Assembly: GCA_964019415.1 (NCBI GenBank)
Contig: OZ025889.1
Span: 4,511,399 to 4,575,398, forward strand
Origin: Ianthella basta
Taxonomy: Eukaryota; Porifera; Demospongiae; Verongiida; Ianthellidae
DNA length: 64,000 nucleotides
Direction of reading: 5' to 3'
The position numbers were made by a program, and so were the translations under genes. How positions within the stretch are numbered: position 1 is the first letter of the stretch; each line of letters opens with the position of its first letter. Below, piece by piece: positions 43,464 through 54,854 of this stretch. The notes under the pieces were generated by a model. It saw only the letters and a program-made list of their open reading frames with translations. It ran no database searches and was not told where the DNA came from.

Positions 43464-43708
43464 CTGCTGCCTCCTGGAGCAACTTCACCTTCTCACTGGG
43501 GCCCAAGCCATCTTTGGACACTTTCACAGCCACCTCCACACAGCCCATGGGGGACTGCCACTCTCCTCTGTACACACTATCAAACTCACCCTCCCCAAGG
43601 GCCTCCCTACAGAGGACAGAACTACGGGGGAGCTCCTGGTACTTGTTCTGTGACATCTGACTATAGATCTCATCTTCAGTGGCACCAGGGCTCCAGTAAA
43701 TGTTGTCT
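43464..43708 (-). pseudogene. Truncated kinase N-lobe exon (K)
   Basis: This copies the P-loop exon of the RTK genes and starts EEDNIYWSPGATED after a GTAG acceptor. It ends early at LLQEAA, where the sequence becomes GCAG|GTGAGT, a strong new donor. It lacks the [11 protein letters not shown] part, and the glycine loop reads GEGEFDSV instead of GEGEFGSV. No other kinase exon lies between it and 41.6 kb, so no kinase can be made. It may survive only as a 5' extension of the tail exons at 41599-42759. Confidence 0.75.
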
Positions 43709-44037
43709 TCCTCCTACTCCATCATTCAGCTTCCACAAACAGGCGTAGCTTTTCAAGACATGCATCACAGCTACCACCACCTGTATTACTAGTCTATAAG
43801 AATGACTGGAAATGTGATCGGAGTAGCTAGTGCTCATGTACTTCACTTCCTTATTTATATCAATGTAAATGATCGCTGTATGTATATTCTCCTTTCTGTT
43901 CTGACATAGTGCTATCAATATAAACCACAAGTGTTGCATAGACCTTCATGATGTCAAATGCATGTGTAGCTTTATGCAAGCAATGGGGGTATGTAATTAA
44001 CTGAATGCAATGTCATGGCTCGCTACCACTTAATTGC

Positions 44038-45322
44038 CTACAGGATTGCCTCATTGTAATCATGCAGCAGGGGCTTTGGGTTGGAGCCGGCCATGGAGTT
44101 GGGTTGCTGAGAGTCAGTTTGCACTACTAAATGGCAGTGAACAGCGTGCCTTTGCAATTGACAAATACATTCAATCATTATAATTACTAGCAGAGAAGCT
44201 GGTCGAAGGCCGGCTTCTCTGCTCCGGCTCCAGATGCAGACCCTTCCGATACCAGTGCTTCTGACGCAAACACTTTCAATACTGGCTACCAAGCAATGGC
44301 TACAGGCCTGTGTATGCTGCTGGTTGTTCCTTTGAGCTGATTGCTTGTTCTTCCCTTGAGCTGACTCCTGGTGGTGGCTCCAGAGTAAGCATATGTATGC
44401 ATGTGAAAGAAGTACTTTACCGTATGCATAATACATGGTTCGTGCAGGCATGCAACCACCAAAGAGCAAGTAGGTAAGGAAGTCCCAGTGTCATCATTAA
44501 TTTTTTGCTATAGGCAAGCAGATGCCAACATGGGACAACAATTTGACATATGGTTAGAGCACGGAAGTGGACTTATAATGTAGTAAGAGCCTAGCTTACA
44601 TTAATTAAAACGTTTTCGTCCGTATCTGTAGCAATTTTGCTGCCTTTGCACCTCCCGTTTACATACATACAACAAAAAGTGTTTGAGAAAATGGGTACTT
44701 TCAAATACATTTTCAAATGCGTAGTCGAAATATATATTATCATGTGCACAGACAGGCCATTACATTCACACTCTTGCTGTACATATACGCAGCATCACAT
44801 ACAATTAGATTTCAAATACCCATGCACCATGCTAGTGTTCATTTTCAATCAACTCAATCTGCTTTGAACATGTCCCCAAACTCTGGGCTGTTCTCACAAC
44901 AGTAATTAGGTCTGGGGCAGACACTATAAATAATCATTATTATTTGTAGACTACAATTATTGCTACATTTTACAGCACAATTCTAGTTACATGGCATTAA
45001 TATTACTTCAAAACCAGTCACTCCATCTTTTCGTCAGTCTGCCTCTATGTGTTAATTTTGCAGCGTATAAAACTGAATCTAAGACATTTGCATTAGCCAT
45101 GTCCAATAATGACACACAAATACAGTACCCTAAAATAATACTGTAGTGAGTAATACTAGCTGTATAAAGTACGCACAAACTAAAGACAATAATACAGAGC
45201 TTATGAGTTATGAGTACAGTACTTAGCACCTTCTACTCACGCCTACATTGTCTATTTATGACTTAACTTAGTCTAGTGAGAATTACATTATCTGCATAGT
45301 TAGACTAATTTGCACTTAGTGT
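44038..45322. repeat. 3' flank of gene C, duplicated at gene D
   Basis: About 44360-45322 matches 61600-62573 at roughly 93-95%. This is the downstream edge of the type-2 RTK duplication unit. The part at 44038-44160 also resembles the flanks of genes A, B and E. No gene is seen. Confidence 0.75.
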
Positions 45323-48002
45323 TTATATATACTCATTCCCTTCGCTCTTGTACTTGAACTGCAGGTTCTGGTGGAGGACCCTTCCTTCTTCCAGAGGAGC
45401 CCCCAACATGGACGCCTGAGGGGACACACTGAGATCCTTCGCAGTCCATTGCAGAAGGAGGGAAGGGTTGCTATGGAAAGCAGTCATCAGTTTGGTGAAC
45501 TGTGGTCTCCCAGTGGCCTCAGGGTTCCTAATAGACAAGTAAAGAGAATTGTGTCAGTTTTGTAGAATGAGTCGTCAACTACCACATACTGTACATGTGC
45601 AGATGTCAGTGAGATGATACTTTCATACTGACACTTACACTTCACTATATATAGAGTCTGCAATATTATTTCAACACATTTTTGCTATACTACTGGGCTT
45701 CGACATCTTTAGCTGCTTGCTAAGGAAAAGTTAATCGTTCATCCATCCCACAGTGTACACAACCAACGAAAGAAAGCACACCATATATTATGGTAAAACT
45801 CTTGCAAAACAAAACGTGCACACAAATATACATGAATGTAACTCCACATTTGTATGCATATCATGTGGACCTTAATTTTCTCAATATTAAAATAAACTTC
45901 AGTGGTTTTGCAGCTTGACAGCCATCCACAAAATTTAGTCCTGCAAAATTTTGAACAGCGCTGGTTCAACAAATGACATCCACAGTTGTGTGTAAATTGG
46001 CTACTGTGGTTTAGGGTACCATAAACATCGTGGGGAGCCGTGGCACTGAATCAGCTCTGTGGTGACTATTTCCAACATTGTCTAGTACCCTCCACTCATG
46101 CATAGCGAATTAACCTGACTCTTACTCTCTTCAACACGCATGACCAACTAAAATATGCTTCATTTCTGGACAGCAATATCAAAGCAATTTTCTCTGTTGC
46201 CTTGTCTGCCCTACCTTCATGTCTGCAGCTGAGAGTCTGAGCCAAATGTGAAGGATTATACAGGGCACAAGTATACAGAGTAGAGTGACATGAAAAGATG
46301 CCATTCATTGCACAGTCCAGAAATGCTTCATATCCATACATCCATCGTATCTGAAAGTATTCTTTTACAATGACCAGTTAAGATCTGCTTTTGCTGAGCA
46401 GCTATTGCTGCTTGTCACTTTAATCAATCAATCATAATATTATGTCAAAATACAATAATTATATTATTTTACAGCAGTAATTACATTGAGTTACTCATAT
46501 ATATTTATTTTACAACAAGAAGTGTACACTTGACACAAATGTACACCTTAAAGCATGATATCACTCACCAGCACTGAACCATTAAGAGGTAAGCCCCCCT
46601 TGGGCATCCAGGGGGAGGAGGCAGACAAAATCCACTGGTTAGTACCTTCACAAACTGCAGGCACAGAAAAGAACAAGGATGCTCACATACCAGCCAACCA
46701 CATCTTGTGAAAAAGGCTGTAGAATAGTGACATGCTGCATATACTATAATTATACAATTATGGGTGTTTGTATGCAATACAAATGGTATGAAATGGCAAA
46801 CATTAATAGTGTTTGGTCAGCTAGTGGTATGTATAAATATTGGTCTTATATATACTTACAAATTTATGCTCTAGTGCCTAAAGAGGCAGAATATTAATGG
46901 CAAGTATAACAATCTCCTCAAGTTCCCAAACTGACACATGAAACAATTTCCTTATTCTCTTCTGTATTTTGAAGTGCTGCATCCCATGACGTGAGCTCAA
47001 CATGGTGAACATAATGGCGCGCGCCTTTGATGGAATCTTGTCTCCCACATCTCTCATGCATGCATGGTCAACCTGTTCATACTCCCTTTCCTTAAGTCAT
47101 ATACTACACTTTGACTATGGTAGGGCAATGCTATCAAAGGGAGTATAAGTTGCATTTAAATGCCAGTATCAGAGTTAGTTTGCAGACATGCATTCAGCTC
47201 TCTGCTCAGCGTGTCTGCATAAATATACATGCATGTAGTGCACATGGTCCAGGAAAATCTCTTTCATTTCTCAATTACTCAATCAACATACATATGGTGC
47301 GATGAACATTTAATTCACACCTCTTCAATTGATATATCCTCAAATGGCTTGTGTCCCAGTGACCATATCTCATACATCACCATCCCATAGCTCCACACAT
47401 CACTCTTTGTGGTGTACTTCCTGTACAAAATGGCTTCAGGAGCTGTCCAGCAAAGAGGAATGCAGCCTCCAGTAATGCAATAGATGTAATCATCAGATAC
47501 ATCTTGCGACATGCCAAAATTAGAAATCTGTTACATAAGGAAGGAAGGAGCAATTAATTCGGGGCGTAACATGTCCTGTTGGTATTGCTGTGCTGTAAAA
47601 GAACAAGACACATAAAATTGCTATATACTCAAACAACTTATTCAGTGATATGCAGTTATCACTATATTTCTGATTTAATAGCTGTAGAAATGAGATTATT
47701 GACTTTGATTGAAATCGCAAAATTCAGTATTTTCGGGCAATGCTATCTATTATGGTTGACCTTATAAATTTCAAAGAATTCATGTAAAATCACTGAGATA
47801 CAACTTTAAGGCGTATATGGTGTGTTGTTTGCTACAAATGTTGTTCATCTGTACATGTTTTACATTGTCTTTGCAGTCATTATGGGTCACTAAACACAGT
47901 CTTCAGTCAGTCAATGTTACACAGCCAGCTTAGGCACAATCTGTAGCAAAGGATGCAGTAAGCTTGCACAAGGGCAAAGCATTAATTAGCCAAGACATGT
48001 TC

Positions 48003-48049
<47 letters not shown>

Positions 48050-51000
48050 TGCAGTGCCACTCTTTGTCCAGTAGGATGTTCCTGGCAGCAAGATCACGAT
48101 GAATGAAGCCTTTCTTTGAGAGGTAGCTCATCCCATCTGCTATCTCAAGACAGAACTGGAGCAGCTTCTTTGGGAGGTCAGGGTCTTTGGGAGAACTGCA
48201 GTAATACATGATTGGCAGAACTGAGTCCGACATTATATTGTCAAAGCTACAGGACAACATAATTCAAACTCATTTGTGGGAGTACAGGCTAAACACACCA
48301 ATACTAATATGACATATATGGACAGACAAACACACAAATTTACACAGAACTCGCACCATTCATTCAACTCCAGTAGATGTTCCCTCAGGTTTCCATTGGG
48401 AAGGCACTCCATCACCATCATGTACTGGTGGAGAGGGCAGAGCCAATCAACATAACTTTAACTGGATCTACGCAATTAGCAATATTGCAGCTGCAGAGCA
48501 CAGGCAGTGGTTGTGTGGCACATCCACAGCAGGTTTGCTGCCAGCTAGTGCAGTATCAAAGTGTCCATGCAGCAACAATTAACATATGGAGTTTTGCTAA
48601 GCAATGGTATTTGCAATTCACAAAGCAGGTACTGTATTTTATTAGGCAAGAAATTGATAATTGCAGAATTCAAGAAATGGTAATGAAATTACCTTTAATT
48701 GCAGAACACTTACTCATGTGTCTATACTAATGATAGAAATTGCAGCCTTGTCACATTCTTCAACAAGCTACGTATAAATAAAATAGGCTCACTGGCATCC
48801 CCAGAGTGACCACTCCAAACAGCCGGACCACACGTGGGTGGAGGAACTGACCCATCACTGCTGCCTCCTGGAGCAACTTCACCTTCTCACTGGGGTCCAA
48901 CCCATCTTTGGACACTTTCACAGCCACCTCCACACAGCCCATGGGGGACTGCCACTCTCCTCTGTACACACTACCAAACTCACCCTCCCCAAGGGCCTCC
49001 CTACAGTGGACAGAACTACGGGGGAGCTCCTGGTACTTGTTCTGTGACATCTGGGTATAGATCTCATCCTCAGTGGCACCAGGGTTCCAGTAGATGCTTT
49101 CTTCCTATAATAAGTTGCAATCAGCAGATATCATAGCTATACAAATGAAGTTCTCCAGCTAGAACACTCAAGAACAAACACATGCATTCAAAGCCGCACA
49201 AAGAAGTTCTCCACCATTGCTAATAGTGTTACATTGTCTATGTAGCCACCTCCCGTGTTGCTTCTGAAACATCATGATTAAACAAGTATTTTGTTGTAAA
49301 CACTTGGAGGGTATATTGCACAGCATGTAGGGAATAATTGCTGCATTAGTATTAGTGCATCTCTATATACCTCTTTTGAACAGGCTCATGTTCAATGGTT
49401 ATGTATTATACATGGATTGCTAGTCTGACATTGACACTTACCTGGTGTGTACATTCCGCATTCACTTTTAGATTGAGCATATACTGACTGATTTAGTGAT
49501 GGGGCAACTAATCTTGCATGATATGTAGCTATAAAAATAATATGTGTTTATGGCCACCAGGGATGCTTTTTTCTCAAGCACCCTGCCAGAAACAAGCTCA
49601 AGAAGACAGACAGGAATAGAACAACATTGCATCGCTGTTGACACTGTGAGGCTTAAACTGTGGCTGTTGAAAGCTGGAAAAGCTGCTCAGTGTTCTTCAG
49701 CATGCCTATGGAACAGGAAATCTACTGCTAATTAAGCTAGGTAGTGGAGAGGATATGGAAGAGGGAACATCTAGTAGAGTGTACATGTGGCTAGTAGGTA
49801 GTTACTCGAGCACTTGCGTAGCGGTTCACTGTAGTTCAGGACATTTCGGCCACGTAGGCCCTCATCCGCTGATAAAAGCAATAAGTCTCTATGCTATCAT
49901 CAGAGTGTACATGTATGGTAGATGGTAGGAGAACAATCTTGGCAGATTGAGGGACAGGAAAGTGTTATACATTTTCTTCGATTGACCTAGCAGGTAAGCT
50001 CCAGTTGAGATAATTATGCTTTAATATCCTTTGCCATGCAAGTGAGAGGACAACATGTCCAGCTTCTACAAATATCCTATTTTATACCTTCGTCAGTTAA
50101 GAAAGGAATTGGATAATATTATGGTTTATACATCATCATAATAGTTATACCATATCCACCAAGTTCTGGACTCTTTAAATTAGCACCAGGCCTGTTAAAC
50201 ATGGTAGTCTCTAAAATATACTCTATAGAGTATAGAATAAGCACAAGAACATTTATGGTAACAATTACAGGATTCTGTAGGGCTGGAATGGGCACACTTT
50301 CTTTAATGACATGCAGTTACAGGTTGTCTGGCAGAGGCTTTCATCAGTTGTTAGAACTGTTGTCCTATTCATCTATTTTACATGGTCAAGAAAATCCCCA
50401 ATCTAAAAATACATCTACATCACAGCATAACATAAACGCACAATGTACTGCTCCACGTATTCCTGGCCTAGGCTGTCATAGTATGTTTCAACATCCTCAT
50501 TTCCATCAATAATAGTTGCTGCTGTGGGCTGGGTGTTGAGAAACCTGTCCCTCTGCTGCAGCTGATTGCTGTGATGTTCACCACCAGTGAAAGCTGTCAC
50601 TGCAGGGGTCTGTACAGTGGCATCCTCAAACAGGATGTAATCGTAGATATTTCCACCATTTGTCCTCCGGTTTAGGACAGCTAATGGCAGGTTGTGTACA
50701 TCCCCTGGTGGTGCATTTGCAACACTATTAGAGGCACTGTCGACTTGGTTATTTTGCAAAGTGTTGGCAATGGCATGATCACTGTCTTGGCCTGTGGGTG
50801 TTGAAGACATTGTGAGAACTACAAAATTATACCTGAGCCAGTTCCCAGTCATTCCTATAGGCACTATCTTGACAGATCATGAGGAAGAACACATTACTCT
50901 AAATAATACTTCATGTTACAGTGAGCAGTACCATTAAAATTTTACATTCAGACTCAATGCTCCACTAAACATGCCCAATGTGTACTGTTACCTCTTATGC

Positions 51001-54000
51001 ACACACCCATAATACTCCTAATGCACACAGACAAACATTGCCCATCATGTACGTACCTTTAATACTGCTGAGCTGTTTGTTCAACCTCACCACCCACAGT
51101 ACCAGGACAATGATGATGAGCAGGGAAAGGAGAAACAGCACTGCCAGGATGGCAGCTGCAGCTCTGAGACCACTACATGTGTCCTGGCTCCCCACAGAAG
51201 CAATCTCTGGTGTACTGGTAGGCACTATACATGGAATGTAACCACACCAGTGTATGAGACAGTTCCATTCTTATGTATGTATTTAATACATACATTAGAA
51301 TGAAATGTAGTACTGCACTGAAAGAGAAACTGATTGCAAGAGTACAATGGAAGTTGTTTGCAAGTTCACAATTCCATAATACAACACAATGCATTGAATA
51401 GAATTCTGTATCTTCATATTGTAATCAGAACCATGTTTATACATAATTATGTGGGACCATCTGCATGGCATCATTCATAGCATATATATACATGGACAAT
51501 GCAAGCTAGCCTGAAAGGCAAAGGCATAAACTAAGCTTTGTGGGTAAATTACCATTAAGCAATGTAAGTTTGAATTGGTGGAAGCTCATAGCTGCTTTGA
51601 TAGATTCAACAAGCAATCCAGCAGCTTCAAACTAGCAGTAGCAAGAAGTTTCGGTCGTCCATTGCTTAGCCTTTGTCAATTGCAACAACTTACTCTAACC
51701 CAAGCCATAATGTCTTGCCACCACCTCCCCAGTTTGAAGCTTCAGTATTGCTCATTGAAGTTCCTATTAATTTTGGATGGCTCAAAAGGCAAGGGTGGAC
51801 TGCACAATATACAGCATAGTCACTATCATGAGAAATTATGGCACTGCACATTGAGACACAGACAAGCATAGCATCTATAGCTCAGTGTACATCCTTCCTC
51901 CCTACATTTGCCATGAAACTACACTAACTGATTATGTCAAAAGGCAATTTTGAGTGGAGAACGTGGCCTAGACTATGTGAGACTAGACACAGCCAGTCAC
52001 TGGGCAGTAGCACACATAATCCAATGCTGAGCACACACAGCACTAAAATACTCGGTGCTAAAAAGCACAATTCATATCAATTACTATTACATAATTACAT
52101 GTACATACATAAGACTACAATAATATTACACGCTTACCAGTTGGCACAGAAGTTGATGTAAATTTAAGAGCCAGTAAAGGTGTGGAACCGGTGACAATAT
52201 GGTTGCACAGGGTTGCTCCCTGAGTTGGACTCCAGCAATTGAAATGCCCACCAAAATATTGAATTGGAAAGTTATCTGCCACCCTAATGGGAATCCCATT
52301 AATCTGAGCGTTGTTGCCATACAGTGTAGTCTGAGGTAGAGAAATTCCCAGGATGTCACCGGCCATCACTTCAATTGAAGCATCACCTAGATCAATACTG
52401 AAATTGGAATCTAGTGTGTTACTGAAATAGAAAGGTGCTATTGATGAGTTGCTTCCAGAAGCGATCTCCTCAGGAGTAAACACTGCGTTGCTGTTGATGC
52501 CAGTTGGAGCATAGTAGCTTTGGTTTAGTCGCCACACTTGCAAGTTCAAGACTAAAGCTCTGTTGTAGTAGAAATTACGGTGTTCCAAAGCTTCAAAGTA
52601 AGCTATGCCACTAATTCCTCGAATCCATCCATCACAATGGAACTTGATCGTTGGATACACCCACAATCCTTCAGGGATCCACCTGCTGGTTGCAACATTA
52701 GGGAGTTCAGCCTCTTCCAGTAGCCCAGTCACACACTGAAATTTGTCATCTGTTAGACATGCAAGAGGACAGAACAATTATGCTACAAATGGCCACTCCA
52801 TGTATGTATTTGCCATGACCATTTGCATGCATGCTCTGTATGCAAATTGTCAGGGCACAGAACATCATTACAAATAATTATATGAACTAACTGAATACCC
52901 ACCCTTTGTGTAGGTTACCAGCCTATCGTTTGAAACTTGAGCACATTTAACCAATGGTTAATGTAAACAGGGTCTTAGATATAGCGGCGACCGTAAAAAC
53001 AAAGGCATCTGTGTCCTGACTAACCATAATATTTATATCTGCATTGGTTTTGCACCAATTAAATATCTTCAGCATTTGCTCACTGTCATATTTGCGAAAC
53101 TTGGCTAAAATGGCCATTTCTATGTCATACTGATATTGTAGAGGGTCAGTGATACTAATTCAGCCATCTGCTTGCACGTTAAGCAGTGGCAGATCCAGAG
53201 ATCCAATTTAGGGTGGTGCCCATGTCCCAGGCTATGTAATAAGTGGGGTCTGTGGTGTAACCCCTGGGGGAAATTTTGACAAACGAGATACTCTCTGGCT
53301 AATTTATAGGACCTTTGAAATGACTTCTGTAGGTAGATAACTGACTGGAAGAACACTTCATTCAAGTGTCGGTATATATGTTACTACATACATGTGCTGT
53401 TATACCATGCAACTGCCATACTGAAAAGTATAGATGATTGAATACCATCAAGAATCTTGAGTTAGGCAGATACCTGGCGTTACATGTAGGCCTATAGGTG
53501 AACATCAGGTCTATCAATTCCACCCGCCTCCTGTGGAGACGATTAGGACTCAATTAACCCTGCTCTTTTCCACATCAGAGAATGTATGTGTGTGATCAAA
53601 TAGCTAGATGGCGGCCGCATACAGCGGGCTGGGGTACGTATATACCTCGTATCAAGAGTGTCTGAGCCCTGGCTTCGATAAACCGCAGTGGTCGCCGTGC
53701 ATGCACACTCGCAATTGAGCCTAAATCTTCAAGACCCGACAGACACAGCTACGTACCTACTCATTAATACAGGTACACTGTCCATCGATAGAGAAGAAAC
53801 TAGTCACAATGTGGTTAGCTAGCTATAGTTGGTAGGCAATGGACAGTTGCAGGGTGTGCTCCACTGCAGAGATCGCCTCACTGCCGGTATTATCAGCGGC
53901 AACGTCCACCTAGTGCTTACCTGTAGCGACCTGTGCGGATGTCAAGAGGCAGACACAGCAGAACAGCAAGGAGACGAACAAGACGACCATCCTTCCTGTT

Positions 54001-54008
54001 ACAGCCAT
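45323..54008 (-). CDS. receptor tyrosine kinase C (type 2), predicted pseudokinase
   Basis: Exons are 53921-54008, 52138-52749, 51057-51224, 50442-50791, 48793-49104, 48357-48424, 48048-48195, 47321-47527, 46569-46654, 45323-45527; 2244 nt, 747 aa. The leader [15 protein letters not shown] and the ectodomain (DDKFQCVTG..., with [10 protein letters not shown] and GDILGI) are only distantly related to type 1. The two small juxtamembrane exons of A and B are not used; a decayed copy of one lies near 49186-49270, and skipping both keeps the frame. The glycine loop, VAVK lysine and HRDLAARN are intact, but the DFG motif is ISNFG (Asn585; codon AAT), so the metal-binding Asp is lost. The activation segment is also divergent (YIYCITGGC). 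A (CA)n tract abuts the donor after HRDLAARN. Confidence 0.82.
48004..48047. repeat. (CA)n tract abutting a splice donor in gene C
   Basis: About 21 CA units; on the coding strand the (GT)n begins right after the AAG that ends the HRDLAARN exon. It is in the same position as the longer tract in gene B, but without the duplicated CCTTGCA seen there. Confidence 0.9.
49186..49270 (-). pseudogene. Decayed juxtamembrane exon inside gene C
   Basis: After a TTTCAG acceptor the sequence aligns with exon 6 of genes A, B and E (the QRERLASQ...SNGGDDMYATLNE exon), sharing ISNGGE and LN, but Tyr is gone and no matching donor is found. In-frame reading soon meets a stop. It is best treated as an abandoned exon. 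Confidence 0.55.
49800..49890. repeat. Fragment with the same core plan as the 39-kb foldbacks
   Basis: Read on the minus strand it has GGATGAG, a GGCC-TACGT-GGCC stem and GAAATG, then CTACAGTGAACCGC. Only one arm is present. Confidence 0.5.
52750..53920. other. Intron 1 of gene C
   Basis: No coding exon is seen. A string CAGTGGCAGATCCAG near 53186 resembles the transposon end at 31508, and 53500-53720 is shared with 30990-31380. Confidence 0.5.
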
Positions 54009-54854
54009 AGCTAGTACATGTACAATTAGCTGTGGAGTGTTATTACATACCGTATATTTCAGCGTTTTCGGTATAATAATTGTCCTATTCCAAGGAGTGT
54101 GATGTTCCAATGTGGATCGAGAGTGGGGGTTGGACCATGTTCTTCAATCATACAAGCGACCATACACGTGTACATGCGCCTTTCCATTCTGACATGGTGG
54201 CATCAACAATAGCAATCCGCCAGCATTGCAAGGAACTTTCTAATTCACAACATCTATACAGCATACATTAGTATACACTTTCAATGTGTGTTATGTAGCT
54301 GCATACAGCTAGCTAGATAACCATGCCATATGACACCTAGTATGTGGCACTGTGTGTACACCAATCATGACCATTCAATTGCCTACACAATTGCCTTCTT
54401 GTACTCAGCTGCATGGGCTTTGGGTTGGAATTGGAGCTGGGTTGCTGAGAGTTAGATAAGCATGACTAACTGGTAGTGAACAGCATGCATTTACTGAATG
54501 TGTACAATCATGCAAGTCATGTGAAATGTTATGATCATAGTAAACATTGCATGGATGTAAAGTATTACGTATTATATGCACAGGCAGGCCATTACATCCA
54601 CACAGCAGTGCATGCTGCTGTAGCATCACACAAATATTGAATAACCATATACATGCATGCACCAGTAATACCAGTATAAAATTGTATGCCTAATATAAAG
54701 TGTACAATGTCATAAAATTAATGACAAAAAGCACAATTCTTAGGATTTACAGCACTCAGTGCCTCTACTTACTCCTGCATAGTCTATTTATAACTTACTG
54801 AATTAGCGAGTATTACTTCGGCTACTGTATTTATAATAACTTGTCCACAGTGTC

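Noticed and set aside
46096-46350. A possible extra exon ([10 protein letters not shown]...) between the last two kinase exons of gene C, also open at 18653-18955
   Set aside because: It has a TTTCAG acceptor, but splicing from the phase-2 donor before it gives TG|A, an immediate stop, and the gene D copy has further stops and no acceptor. Intronic sequence is the better reading.
49440-49510. A 42-nt phase 0-0 exon candidate in gene C (ends ACACCAG|GTAAGT)
   Set aside because: Sites are fair but the residues match none of the small juxtamembrane exons of A, B or E; without RNA it cannot be told from chance.
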